NCBI GenBank assembly: GCA_030562195.1
Contig: JAUJPP010000007.1
Span: forward strand, 33,601,769 to 33,665,768
Source: Nipponacmea schrenckii
Taxonomy: Eukaryota; Mollusca; Gastropoda; Lottiidae
Length of the DNA stretch: 64,000 nucleotides
Direction: 5' to 3'
In this document: piece after piece, positions 20,001 to 31,979 of the stretch
How the letters are laid out: every line of letters starts with the position of its first letter
Position numbering within the stretch: the first letter of the stretch is position 1
Position numbers and translations under genes: made by a program
The notes under the pieces: model-generated
Told to the model about the DNA's origin: nothing
What the model saw: only the letters and a program-made list of their open reading frames with translations
Databases searched by the model: none

Positions 20001-21900
20001 ATCTGTGCTTGATTATTGGCATACTCATACAAAACATCTCTTGGTGAACCCCACTGAAAGGTAGAAGAATATATTAAGCTTATATGAATAATTTGGGTTA
20101 AATTTGAAGTGAGGCAGTCTTGAATAAGTAAATAATTACATTTTAAGTACGGTACATAAGTATGAAATATTCAATCTTAATTATACTTTTATCCAAACTT
20201 TATTTTAGTGATAAGTTACATTTTGTCAAAAATGGTTAGAATATTGCCTTCTAGATATTTGAATCATCCTCTTTTTGGGCTAATAGAAATGTTAAATCAA
20301 AAGATATAGACTGATAAACTTCATCCTGTACAGTACATAGAGGATCAACCGCCATCTTGAAATGGCTTACCGGTACTTTTCTTTAAACCATATTTTAGGA
20401 TCTATCTACAATAGATTTCTAACAATCAAATGAAAGCCAATTTTGTAATTCAATTTAGTTATTTCTAAAAAAAACTTTCAATAAAATATAATTATAGCTA
20501 ATCATATTTTTTGTGTGCACCATCTTACCATTACTGGTATATTCATAACGTGATTGAAACCTTATTTCATTATTATCACACATTAATGTAGATTTGCTCT
20601 AGTTCAAAACTCTATGGACTCTCATCTGTTGTCTTTGAACTATTTAGAAAATCATCAACAAGATTTACATAAAAGATTTCTTTATATTTCCTTATTTCCA
20701 ATTGAAAATATAAGCTTAAATGCCAGAATTAATATACTGTAAGCTTATATGAAATCAACTTCTCCAACAACTAAGATATAGGCCTACCATGAAAACTGTG
20801 CTATAAATATTACATCATCTCATAAATTACTCAATTTAAAGCTTCAAGAAATAATGAATTGCACAGAATCTGATAAATCCAAGAAACAATGTATTTATCC
20901 ATAAAAATGAAATTGCTTGCTTACCGTAATAATTTGATTATGTGTTTTTCAATGATGACTTAGTTTTGTGAGTTTCCCAAAATTTAACAGGGATTCTGTT
21001 ACTTTATGACACCAGGTAAGTTTAATGATGAATATAAAAAGAATTATGACTATATTTGAGAACTTAAATTTATAACCATTTTAAGACATATAACTGGTAT
21101 CATTTTAAACAAGGCATACCTGCAAATGAACTGTTTCTCCTTCATCATGCATTGCTTCTGGTTTCTCAGGAACACAGGCTACAAAAAAGGCTGTGTCAAA
21201 TCTTCGACCCGGTTTCTTGGAAAATGAATCCAATCCTGTTGGTGTTAGCCAATTGGACCATTCATATAAACACCATACATCGGGGATGATTTTCAGCTCC
21301 TTACACATGGTTAAAAATTTTGATGGGTCTGCAAAGACTTCCTTGCGCCAATAATCTAATATATCTTTTTCTTGTTTGATAGGTGTACCTAAAATAGGTG
21401 ATTTTTCCATGAAATCATCTGTGAGTACTTCTACATCAGAAATCTTTCTGGCTATCAGCACTCCACTTTCTTCAAAAGTTTCTCTTATGGCGCAAATTCT
21501 AAAAGCCAATTCACTTGGAATAGAAGAAAACTGAGGATCTCTTTCTCTACTTGAACATAGGACAACGAATTCCCGATTTCTGAACATATTTAAAGGTATT
21601 AAAGGCTAGGTCTGAATTAACATGCACAAAAAATGACCTCCAGTCACCAGAAAAGTCAGTATCACTTGCTACACCCCCAGGAAATACATAAACACTTGGC
21701 ATAAATGCACTTTTACTGCTTCGCTTTAATAGCAAAACATCTAAATTATTTCCTGTAAAGCCTACCGGTAATTCGTTCTTGTTGTTGATGTTTTGTGTTG
21801 TGGAGTTTAAAGGTTTGAACTTAACACTTTTTCCCAATTGTTTATGTGTTACAAGAATTAATGTCGCCGCTTCCCTCCAATGTTTCAAAATAGCTGCCAT
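17030..21900 (-). CDS. NUDT19: NUDT19-like Nudix hydrolase, three exons, two frameshifts
   Basis: Member of the NUDT19 group, whose vertebrate members hydrolyse CoA and acyl-CoAs in peroxisomes/mitochondria. Exon 1 is 21900-21120 (ATG, WREAATLILV, YVFPGGV, then after the family's usual insertion the Nudix box RICAIRETFEESGVLI, VWCLYEWSNWLTP, RRFDTAFFVA). Exon 2 is 20053-19846 (WGSPRDVLYEYA, APPQLYELSRL, LLPG). Exon 3 is 17263-17030 (LYPIE..., HRTFFSGHLHVSCN, stop TAG). Splice sites are CAG|GTATGC, TTTCAG|TGG, CCAG|GTGAAG and TTTTCAG|GAG, and phases match. Exon 1 is 781 nt, one base too long: the frame shifts at ~21548, next to TTCAAGTAG. Exon 3 has a second one-base shift in an AAAA run at ~17220. 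AATAAA follows the stop within 10 nt. Intact length would be ~406 residues. Shifts may be assembly errors or decay. Confidence 0.85.
17838..17875 (-). repeat. LINE-type (TAA)n tail in NUDT19 intron 2
   Basis: GATAATAATAATGATTCTTTATTTGGG resembles the 3' tail of the LINE at 5998 read on the plus strand. No ORF is attached, so only a 5'-truncated 3' end remains. Confidence 0.45.
18573..19680 (+). mobile_element. Pearl-like element in NUDT19 intron 2, right end missing
   Basis: Left end GATAGCTTGCCAGGCAAGG followed by TAATATACGCCCACTGGCAG, then about seven diverged core units built on AAGGGCAATAACTCAAAA, CCAATGCTCA, AAGTTTCATCAAAATCC and TTGAAAATTGTAGCTTC. No ACGG tract or terminal hairpin is seen, so the right arm is lost. 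The short frames reported inside are not genes. Confidence 0.7.
20054..21119. other. NUDT19 intron 1
   Basis: Bounded by CAG|GTATGC (21120/21119) and TTTCAG|TGG (20054/20053). No repeat family seen elsewhere in the window was recognised within it. Confidence 0.7.
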
Positions 21901-22645
21901 GATTCTTTATCTGACAAATACAACATTAGACAAGGGCAGGTTTTAAATGTCAGCAGAATTTATATAAAACTAATACGACCAAAGTTCAGTCTGATACTCG
22001 CTTTCACTATGTAGTAGAATATGTCGCGAGCAAAACATCCGGTTATGTTGATATAGGTCTCAGACCACAAAAACATTATACGAATTTAGTCCGCTCTATT
22101 TTTAGAAATTCTCTTTCTCCCTTCCTTTGGGGGTTTTTGCATGCCCATTTTGGACAAATTTTTGGTCTAGATTTGAAATTTGAGGTCTGAAATTGCATTT
22201 TCTTTCAGAATTTCTGAGATAATGAGACATTTAATTGGCGGAGGGTTATTTCTAAAAATAGTGGTTTTGTGTGCAGTGACAGTCAAGCGGATGTTGATAA
22301 AATGTAGTTGTTTAGTTCAAATTTTTCATGGTTATGCTATATTGAAATTTTGAACAGAAAACAAGTATTGGCCAGGCTCTCATGTGACATATAGGAAAGT
22401 TTTCAACGAGATTTCTGGAAAAAAGTTATGGATGGTTGAATTTCGTGATTTAACATTGAAACAGATGGCAAATGAAATGGCGGACTGAGTCCTGATGTTC
22501 ATTTCTCTAGCTTTTTGACTTCTTAGGGATATGAAAGTTTGGCACTTCAACGCCTAAACATACGCGTATACTTTAAATGCAAGCGCATATAAAATATACA
22601 GCAATAGAAGCTAGCCGTCATAAATTTGGACTGAAACACACAAGT
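21901..22645. other. Upstream region of NUDT19, no gene
   Basis: AT-rich. A weak inverted pair (ATTTTTAGAAATTCTC near 22098 and ATTTCTAAAAATA near 22250) is present. No TATA box or other promoter element can be assigned with confidence. Confidence 0.35.
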
Positions 22646-22924
22646 TGCTCGGTCAACTCAGGTAAATGAGAGGGAACACTGCCATACATCTGGAAAGAAT
22701 CTAATATTACACCCATTTTCAAGAAAGGTTCCAAAACACTACCAAGTACATGTAACTACTGTCCCATAAGCCTTACAAGCATAGTAGTAAAAACTATGGA
22801 ATCAATTCTACGAGATGCTATAATGCATCACCTTGAAAGTAATAGCCTTCTCAGCATAAATCAATATGGATTCGGATCAAAACAGTCAACAGTCACTCAA
22901 CTCCTAGAAGTATTATACTATTTA

Positions 22925-23730
22925 CAGGGGCGCAGATCGACGAAAATATGCGACCGACTTCGTGACGACGCGACGACGCTTCTCACGAGTGAGTGCAGAA
23001 AACGAACAAAGTGTTCCCCCGTCGCCGAAGGCGCAAAATTTCAAGAACATCAAAGTTCCGAAATTTTGCGCCTTCGGTGACAGGGGGACAATTTGTTCGT
23101 TTTCTGCACTCTCTCGTTAGAAGCGTCGTCGCGTCGTTACGAAGTCGGTCATATATTTTTGTCAATCATGTCATGTGATCAGTAAAATTGACGGACCGCC
23201 ACAAAAATTAAAGTAAAAAAATATAATTTGAAAGGGATCGGTCGCCCAGCGCCCTATCGGGCCTTCCCCGCCCTGTAGAATACATCGGACACGGGCAGAA
23301 AAGCGAATTTAATCGCACGGGCGTAAAAATAATCGCTGTCGACAGAAGGGGGAACATATGGGTATTTGTCGAGCGATTTTGAAATTAGCGGCGAATATTG
23401 TATTGTGTTTTATATGGTGAATATATATTTAATAGATAAGAAAAAAGCGGCGATTAGGCGAAAACATAAGATTGTGTGCACCCTATATTACCGAATCCCG
23501 AGGAGCACGAAATTTATAACGTCAATTCTTCTATTCTTGGCAATATTATTTGATGACTGGAAAATTCAGCATCATGCAAGGAGGTATCAATAATATTTCG
23601 GAGAGCTATAAAGACACGGTGTCACAAGCTCAACTGAAACGTTCTCATGCCGACCCCTTTTGAGTAAATCCTGGGTACGCCACTGGTCCCCCCCCCCACC
23701 TCCACATTGAAAAAGCGATCTGCGCCCCTG
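22925..23730. mobile_element. hAT-like non-autonomous DNA transposon (MITE), 806 bp
   Basis: Perfect 15-bp terminal inverted repeats: CAGGGGCGCAGATCG at 22925-22939 and its complement at 23716-23730. CAGGG-type ends are typical of hAT elements. The flanks ACTATTTA and TTATCTTA could be a diverged 8-bp target duplication but match only with one indel. Joining the flanks restores the LINE reading frame (VLYYL to TESIDEA), so the insertion is clear. No transposase is encoded. Confidence 0.75.
22941..23161. repeat. Long internal hairpin inside the hAT-like MITE
   Basis: Two ~100-bp arms, 22941-23040 and 23061-23161, are near-perfect reverse complements (CGACGACGCTTCT, GTGCAGAAAACGAACAAA, GAAGGCGCAAAATTTC) around a ~20-bp loop. 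GC content is far above the surroundings. It may be a nested foldback element. Confidence 0.85.
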
Positions 23731-24556
23731 TTATCTTACCGAGTCAATTGATGAAGCAACTCCTGTCGACATAATTTACCTGGACTTATCAGAAAGCTTT
23801 TGACAAAGTGCCCCACAAAAACTTCAAGAAAAGGCTAATCGATTAGTTGGAATGGTTAGAAGAACATTCAGGAATATCAGTCAAGAGATGTTAGTACCAC
23901 TATACATCCCCACTTGGAATACGCAGTCACTGTTTGGCATCCAACATACAAGAAAGACATCGCAACTATCGAAAATTTCCAAAGGCGAGCAACGAAATTA
24001 ATCTCAGAGCTGAAAAATAAAACATATCGAGAAAGACTAAGAATCCTTGGAATTCCAACACTCGAATATAGGAGGAAGAGAGCCGATGTCATCCAGGTCT
24101 ACAGATACATTAACAATCAAGATGTCTTTAACACTCATCTCATCGGAAAATAGAAGAAGAGGAACAACAAAAAACTTATCAAAAGACGATTCCGACTGGA
24201 CACTAGAAAAAACTTTTACAGTACACGAATAGTAAACTTATGGAACTCCCTACCTAACTTTGTTGTAAATTCAGAAACAGTTAACCAGTTCAAATCCAAC
24301 ATCAACAAAGTATGGACCAAAGATGAAATCAAATTTACACCTAATACCATGTTATAAACTCTAAATAACCTACTCACTTCCACGCGCATCCCAAAAATTC
24401 GAAATTAACTCACTATCAAGGATGTCTCGGAAGCAACTTAGCCTATCAAAGACAGACCAACAGTATAACAGAATAAATGTCAATCAGGAGACACGTGGTG
24501 ATTGCAAGTTCTTTGTGCGTTATTTTGGCCAACATTTATAGCCTAATCATCTAATT

Positions 24557-24962
24557 TTGTGGTCTGACACATGCGTTCCTCAAAAGAAAAATTTAATAAT
24601 GGTGACAGCACTGACAAAATTTGTTGAGAGATATTCAAGTTTAATCATTGAACAAAAATTTGGAACACCTGAACATTCTTCTGTAGCGGCCTACGAGAAG
24701 TGGATAATGTTCACATTATCAGAGTCTTATTTAACAAAACACATTGTGTGATTACAGAAACAGTTTTTCTGGAGAATTGAAAACACGTACCATTTGCAGA
24801 AGAAAGATCACCCGTTCGAGTGAAATAAATGAAACTTTCCCGAATACTACGACCCTGGGAAAAAAGAAGATGTACTCGAAAGAAAAAATCAGTGATTTAA
24901 AAAGTATGATGCCATTTATACCACTTTCTGACTGTGATTATTTTAGATATACTCCTGGATAA
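24557..24962 (+). pseudogene. Transposon-type protein fragment (RNase H-like DDE suspected)
   Basis: The segment WSDTCVPQKKNLIMVTAL...EQKFGTPEHS resembles the (W)xDxCxxQNKN ... GH pattern of uncharacterised transposon-type proteins of invertebrates. The downstream KISDLKSMMPFIPLSDCDYF block resembles the C-terminal (K)xxDLxSLxPFIPP tail of the same kind of protein. A stop and frame change separate the two. Assignment is from pattern memory only. Confidence 0.35.
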
Positions 24963-26015
24963 TGTATATGTATTACAAATATGCATTTTAACTCAAGGAT
25001 ATTCTGAAATATATATATTGATATTTTATTGGGTTATTTTTCATATTAAATTATATTCTGTCACTTAATAGTGTATTTATATGGTAGTCAAATTTTCTCG
25101 AAAAAACATAAACGGAGATAGAACATTATAGACCCGAGTTGACGATAATACTTCCAGGAAGTTAATGCTTTCAAACAGCATATTTTTAAAATCGTTTCCC
25201 TCCAAAATTCTACACCCCCTTTTTCTTCTCGCATTTACATTAAGGAAGACCCTTCCCCGGGAATCTTTTCCCCAGTCGCAGTATAATACGACTTAGTAAG
25301 TCTCGCTTATATATAATAGTTTTGAAGACGGTGTTGTAAATTCCATAAGGTAAACAAAAGAAAGTATTCAAAAATTATTTGAATTTGATAAAAGAAAACC
25401 ACCAAACAGAAATGGAATTATGTATCCCTATAATAATAAAGATGAAGATAAAATGATTGAAAATTATGAATTGGGTGATTACGATTAGGCCTATAGGCCT
25501 ATACCTGTTGATAAAGATGAGGAAATACGTAACTGAATCCATAATTTTATTATGTCTTCAACCTCGAAAGTCTAAATATCTTCCATGTCCATCTGTCCCC
25601 ATTGGGGACATTTGCAATTGTTTTATTTTCGACGTTTTTCAATGGTTTGAGAGCAGAAGACCTGCAGAAAACAGGAATTGAAATCGTGAAAATTCGAGAA
25701 ACCGACAAATAATAGAAAGATGGAGGGAAAGGGAGAAACTTCTGTTCTGATCTGAAATTTCAATAAAAAAAACTTGCCCAATGGAAAGTATAGTATAGTA
25801 TTGTTTTTAGTTTCTATGAACAAGGTTGTCATTTAAGTTCTGTTTCTTGGAATATGCCACTATCATTTTCAGCTTACAGACATGTGGAAATTTCTCCTGA
25901 AGACACATATAATGGGCATGAACTATCTTGCTTGCTTTATTACTGGTTGTATTGAAGGGTAAGACAAAGGGGGCTATGCCCGCATTATGGTGAATATAGG
26001 ACTTGTTGTATTTAA
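24963..26015. other. Intergenic, nothing recognised
   Basis: AT-rich; no repeat shared with the rest of the window was noticed and the short frames have no recognisable motif. Confidence 0.4.
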
Positions 26016-27810
26016 TGTCTCAATCCAATGGGCTTCATATGGAAGACTGATATCTATGAACAACTATATGGACTCTATATGGGATCTCCCATCAGCCCTT
26101 TGTTAACCGAAGTATATATGACCCACTTCGAAGAAGCTGCACTCCAAACCACAACTATCAAACCTATTTGTTGGATGAGAAAAGTAGATGATACAATTGT
26201 AATGATCAACCCCGATGATGATCTATCAACTTTATTACACAACAACAACGATGTCCACCCTCGTATGAAATCGGACCATATGCAGAAACCATTCCTAGAT
26301 GTTTTTGTGGTTAGATCTGACAATACACTTCGCACACAAGTATACCGGAAACCCACACATACTGATCAGTATATGTCCACAACAGTTCTTGCCACCCAGC
26401 GAAAGTAATAAAAGGTAGCTAGACGTGCCAACCTACTATGCAACGAAGAATACCTTGAAAAAGAAATTAATCACCCATCATCCATGAGCTCCTTACATGT
26501 GAAAACTCGAATGTAATATATTTAATATCATGTAAATAATGTTCCGAACAATATGTCGGAGAAACAAACAACAAAAGACGCACTAGTTTTAATGCTCACA
26601 AACCAGATATAAAATTTTAAAAAGACAAACTTAATCATTTCAATCTTGACTATTCACTTGGTGATCTCAACCTGAACCCAATTGAGCGCATCAGAACAGA
26701 AGAAAACCATCCAACAGATCCAGCCCATTTACCCCAATTTCTCAATAAAATATTTGTTCCTCCCTATACCTGTACATCTGGGAGATCAATCTCTCCCTTC
26801 CCCGAAACCTAAACATAATGCCATTTTACTTGAACCATAATTTAAAGAAACTGCTAATATGATTAACAATATTCTTGACTATTCAATACAAGTTATCTTA
26901 AATAAAACAAAATGACTGTTTACTAAACCTGATTGGCTTGAGAGGTACCCACACACTTTACCTAAGAACCATTATAATCCCAAGGAGAATCCCCAAAGGC
27001 CGCCCGATTATATAACTCCGTTAGTGAATCACTTACTACCTATAGCACGAAGACATCGAGCTGCCTATCTTAAGGCCACAACTGATTTCATCAAAGAAAT
27101 CAAAAACCTTCGAATTCCTTCGAATGGTATGGGACATGAGCTATTACCCTTTGTCGATTTGACCAACTCTATTATGGACGCTTTTTGGATAACCTTTTCA
27201 TGTTTTTTATTTATTCTGTAGAACAGTTTTGGGAATTCATTACTCAAAAACTATCAGTCACCATTAAACTAACGGCCAAAGTCGGTCGCAAAAGCATATA
27301 ATCGATGGCACTGTCTCAGAACAGAAAATAATTACTGCAAGGGATCCAGACCATTTAACCCAATTTTTCTAATAAAGCATTTGTTCCACCCGATACCTGT
27401 GCATCTGGGAGAATCACCCCTCCCCCAACTTCCCCGAAAATTAAACTGATACTAATTAACAGCACATCAGTTTATTTCATACTTTGTCTGGTATAATTAA
27501 GTCACAAGTTTTACGCTTCCACCGAATTTTCATAGTATCTGATAGAGCGTGGGTAAACAAAAATCCGCAGTAAGCCGCTAAAACCAGACTTTATGCCAAA
27601 GTACCCCCAGATCTAAGAAGTGATCCATGTATGTCAAATAGATACCAAACAAATCCCTTTATATCAGACCTCATTATTTTTGTAAGTAAATCTACCAATA
27701 AAATATACCAGGAGCATCTAACATGTGTAATATACTAGTATTTAACTTCATGCAAGAAATTCCCAAACAATGTGTAGGAGAAACTAAGAATTATATAAGC
27801 ACTCGACAAT
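26016..27810 (+). pseudogene. Decayed Penelope-like element(s), rearranged
   Basis: First piece (26028-26408): YMGSPISPLLTEVYM, WMRKVDDTIVMI (motif C with both Asp), PFLDVFVVRSDN and QVYRKPTHTDQYM, a clear Penelope RT. Then EQYVGETNNKRRTSFNAHK at ~26545 is a GIY-YIG domain. A second piece (~26920-27250) has RT N-terminal blocks (LPIARRHRAAYLKATTDFI) and VEQFWEFITQKLSVTI. A third (~27760) again shows a damaged GIY-YIG (VGETKNYIST). The N-terminal block lying after the C-terminal one means at least two copies are joined. Many stops. Confidence 0.75.
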
Positions 27811-29406
27811 GCTCACGTATCAGATATCACCCTAACCAATTGAGAGTCCAGGCCTGTACAGTTGGGGAATAAAAATCAATTCTATCATTGGACTGAGACA
27901 TTAAATACAGAACGACCTATAAGGTCCATTTCTATAAGCGTAGAATGACAGTCGCTTTTTACACGAGCATTTCGCAATCATGATAGGGTTGTTCAATACA
28001 ATCTTCGAAGGACTGTTCCACTGACAGCTTTATTAATGACAGTGTAGCCGCAAAGTAGGTCTTAAAGCGAAGATCGCTGACTTTCGTTCTGTTCTGTGTG
28101 GTAAATCAACCTCATTAAACGCAGCGAGTGTATTGACAGAACTGTGCAGTTTAGACTTGAAAACGTTAATATTACGCATATACTTAACAGTGACAGTGTC
28201 TTCCCACAATGCCCTTTCCTAAATTCGTCCTATTCCCCATTGCACTCCTTTCTCAGTTCACTCCTTCCTGCTTCGGCTCTTACCCATATAAAAAAGAGAT
28301 CACTTGATATGAGATAGAGATACATCTGACGATAGGCCTACACTGACAATAGTTATATCAGAAATTCTCCGAACTTAAGTCACACTAGCACTGGTTGTAG
28401 ATTCACCCACTTCAACTATAAGAGGCTTTTAAAGAAATGTGTCAACGTGATAAAGGAACCTGAACTATTTCCGTTAGAAATGTATCGAGGATGGTTCAGG
28501 CTTAGTATCTTTCTCTGAGTACAGAGCTATATAGTGATGGTTTGGATTGGGTCAACAGCATGTTACAATTACAATAAGCAATGTCCTTTTAAATGATAGA
28601 CTATTCCCATTAACTAGGCCTACTGTAACAACTTACAACGTGGTGAAATAGATCATGTAAGACATTTTTTGGAAGAGTATTCAAGTAAAAATTTAAAGGT
28701 TCCCGTATATTGGGCGTATGTATCAAAGATTTCTATCGGTTTCTGAGTGTCAGTAAAAGATGAGAGACGAAATTCTTCGGCGTGTTTTTTTTTTCTCCAG
28801 GGAAAATATTTATTTTCTTCTCACAAAAATTTCCGCGCGTTGAGAAGGCCTGTTCTGGGATGTATCGAGTGAATGAAATCGGCGACATGACATAATTTTG
28901 AGATTTCTCTGTAATCGATCTTTAATCGGTATTTAGAAAGGTCACTACCATGAAAGCAAGTATTTTCAAACGGGTTCAGGAATACAAAAAGAGAACCTAA
29001 TTGACAAATATAACAGGGGGTCTGTTTTAAAACCCTCCAGAATAAGTTTGTAACGATTTAATTAGGAATTGTGGGTTGTAACATTACGGTTAAGAGATGT
29101 TACGAAAGCAAAGGCGCAGGTATGTAGGCGTAACCTCTTGTGAGAGAGTATGGTTGTGAAGTTAGTTTGAAAAATAAAAAATATTAAAAATAAAGTTTAC
29201 AAGCTTCTAAATCTGAAATATATAAAAGGAATACTGGTTCCCATAGGAACATTATTGACCATGGTAATAATAATAATAACATTTTTATTTGTGGAACTGA
29301 GGGATTTTTCATAAAAAACGACTTAAATGAAAGAAGGATAAGGCTTAGTAAAATGGGGAATTTTTCCAATGGTAAGCTATAACATATATAACCAATAAGG
29401 GTTGAA
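27811..29406. other. Intergenic with an orphan (TAA)n LINE-type tail at 29264-29280
   Basis: No coding region recognised. GGTAATAATAATAATAAC followed by a T-rich CTTTATTT-like segment at ~29264 resembles LINE 3' tails on the minus strand. Confidence 0.4.
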
Positions 29407-30830
29407 TTAAGTTTTATGAATCCACGAAAGGAGGGGTAATCTACGTACTAAGATACCATTTAGATTTTTATTTCGGGTGTAGGCTATCACTAAATCATTT
29501 GTAAAGACTGTGGGAAATTTTTCTTGCAATTCTTTGTAAAGACGGATCATTATTTGGGGAACTTGACCAGCTGTATTGTTGTATTGTATAACAAAGGGTA
29601 TAATCTGGAATTCAACTTGAATGTTCATTCGTAAGGGATGCATAGTTTGTAATTTATTTATCCAATAATTTTCTCGGAATCAATACCAGGTTGTTGATAA
29701 ATCTGTTCAATCAGAATAATTTTAAGGTTTGTTATGTGGTGGTCGGGTTGATTAAAGTGTTTTGAAACAGTTTTATTAATTTTAATTTTTAATTCAGTGA
29801 TTTGTGACTTAATGATGCCAGAAAAGGTATGTTTCGGATGAAAAGATGATTTGAATAAAAAGTTGGTGGGTATCTGTTGGCTTGAAATAAACTTTAATAT
29901 CTAATTGATGTGTTTCATGAAAATTAGTATCTTTAAAGACTCTGGTGTCTAAAAAATCAATCTGTTTGTCGCTAATGTTATAAGTAAATTTTACAAAAGG
30001 GTGTTGGTTATTGAGAATATTAAAACATTCCCAAAATTCATCAACTGTATGGGTCCAAATTAACAATATATCGTCAGAAAATCTTACATAAAAAATTGGT
30101 AGTTTGGGGTAGAGATGTGAAACTTCTCTTTCCCATTCTGCCATGAAAATGTTTGCATAAGAAGGTGCAAATCGTTTTCCAAGGGCAGTTCCTGAAGCCT
30201 GATGATAAATATTTTCATTAAAAGTAAAGTCATTACGTTTCAAACAAATTTCCAAAAGCTCAAGGTTTTTCTTTATCTGGTCTCCCAGGATCGGGCTTCC
30301 GCTCGAACGCCTGCTTAACAGCGCGTAATCCGGATTCATTGTCAATTTTAGTATACAAACTTTGATCGTCTAGGGACACTAGAAGGGCATTCTCTGTTTT
30401 TTTTTTATCTTCAACAAAGTCGTTGGTGTCTTTGATATAGGCAGGATGCTAGAGGCAGTAGAAAGTGATCAATATATTCCGATACTCTATACGATTCACT
30501 TCCACAATCAGAAATAATTGGGCGTCCAATTGGGATTTTATTTGGAGAGAACCACGCAGTTTCAGGATTTTTATGTATTTTTGGAAGGGTATATAAATGT
30601 CTCTGACGTGTTCTTTTTCTGGCTTTAAAAAATCAAATTGTTTTTGTTTAATGTAGTCTTTCTCAAGTAGATTTTTCAGTATACTTGTAATTAATTTGGA
30701 GGTTTCTTTGTAGATCGGATCTTGAAAAGGAGTATAATGAGCAGGGTTGCTTATTTGGGATTCCGCTTCTTTAGCATAATCCTGCCTATTTAAAATCACA
30801 CAACTTCCTAACTATGAACATTACACAGAC
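29407..30830 (-). pseudogene. Decayed Penelope-like element, GIY-YIG largely deleted
   Basis: Related to the element at 1909-4149. From 30800: an N-terminal block, HVRDIYIPFQKY; ECLKRNDFTFNE and ASGTALGKRFAPSYANIFMA; then FYVRFSDDILLIWT with an intact DD motif C, DKQIDFLDTRVF and TDTHQLF. Between 29809 and 29643 the Cys-rich linker and GIY-YIG are almost gone, and a C-terminal block (IAYTRNKNLNGILV) closes the copy. Several frameshifts and stops. It serves as the local reference showing that the 1909-4149 copy lacks one Asp. Confidence 0.8.
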
Positions 30831-31979
30831 AAACGGTCCTTTCTGACGTTTTAGATATGTCCTCTTACAGCTTTGATTCAATTTATCTCTCTGCCACCAA
30901 TATTATATATTATTATTTATACATGTACATGGATATGATAGATTGTAATGTTTGATGTCAATCAATCGGTGTTATGTAACGGTCTTTTTTCTGATCTAGT
31001 GCGAATGTAACAAAATGTTTAATGCCCTCATTCCTGCTCCCACCCCCTCTCCCTTTGCTACAAATATGGAAGGCCGCAGTTTTTCTCCATTTGAAACTTG
31101 GTCAAGGCTAAATCAGTTGAAATTACACACGTTATAGCCTGAATAGTAGCTATCCACTACCACAAACCGTGATGCCATACCTGCTGTTCAGATTGTCGGA
31201 TCATGGAAGGGAACGGTGGTTCGGGCGCGGTGGTCCGAACGCGCCGGACAGTTTCCATTGAACCTTGTGCGCAACATCTGACACTTCCGCCTCCTGGGTG
31301 AAGGTCAGTATTCATCAAGCACGCTTCCACTCAACATCGTTATAGATTTTTAACTCATTTTGTATCGTCATGCATCGAATAAATGTAAAGTTTTAGAGAG
31401 TTATTTTTTACATCGACACATCGCCTTAACACCTGCCCTACTTTGAAAGTTCTAGGCTTAAAATCAGGATTTTTTTGCACTCTTTCGCAAAAAAAAAAAG
31501 CGCCCTTATATATTTATTTTTGCAGGTTTTTGGTGTTATCCATTACTGAATTATTGTTAAATTATAATGTATTGCGAGACAATATTCAACTTTCAGACAA
31601 TATTAATACACCTGATTTTATATGATTAAAGAGATTTCCCATTAAAGCTTTATAATAAAATATCCCTAGATAAAAAACACAAACATATTTAAGTAAATTT
31701 CAATGTTTTATATTTCAAGATATTTCAGTAAAAATTTTGTAATCTTACAAATAGGTAATTGTAAAAGAATATATATTTGATATCACTAACAAGCATACCA
31801 ACTTTTTTGTCTTTGATAACCTTGGCATAACATCATCACTATTTACAGTGACCGTGTGTTTTTATGTAAGGTTAAAACTATTCCCGAGAATTGGTATATC
31901 TGCTTACATAAGGAGAAAGAAGTCTTTTTTTAAAATCTGGTACAGACTCTCCTTTTAAAAACAAAGATGAGTAATTTCA
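30831..31979. other. Downstream flank of TRIP13, nothing recognised
   Basis: No coding frame or repeat matched. AT-rich apart from a short GC-rich stretch near 31210-31260. Confidence 0.4.

Larger units (their letters stand above)
22646..24358 (+). pseudogene. Decayed non-LTR retrotransposon RT, split by a hAT-like insertion
   Basis: Plus-strand RT remnants: WKESNITPIFKKGSKT, ISLTSIVVKTMESIL and INQYGFGSKQSTVTQLLEV before 22924. After the insertion come DEATPVDIIYLDLS (motif A region), then a jump to the C-terminal thumb/tail blocks EYAVTVWHPTYKKDI, RRATKLI, RERLRILGIPTLEYRRKRAD and a final VNLWNSLPNFVVNSE. The segment with motifs B and C (FADD) is deleted and several stops and shifts occur. 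It is a LINE relic of CR1/L2-like type. Confidence 0.75.

Noticed and set aside
22090..22270. Possible MITE from a weak inverted repeat upstream of NUDT19
   Set aside because: Pairing is short and gapped and no ends or target duplication are visible.
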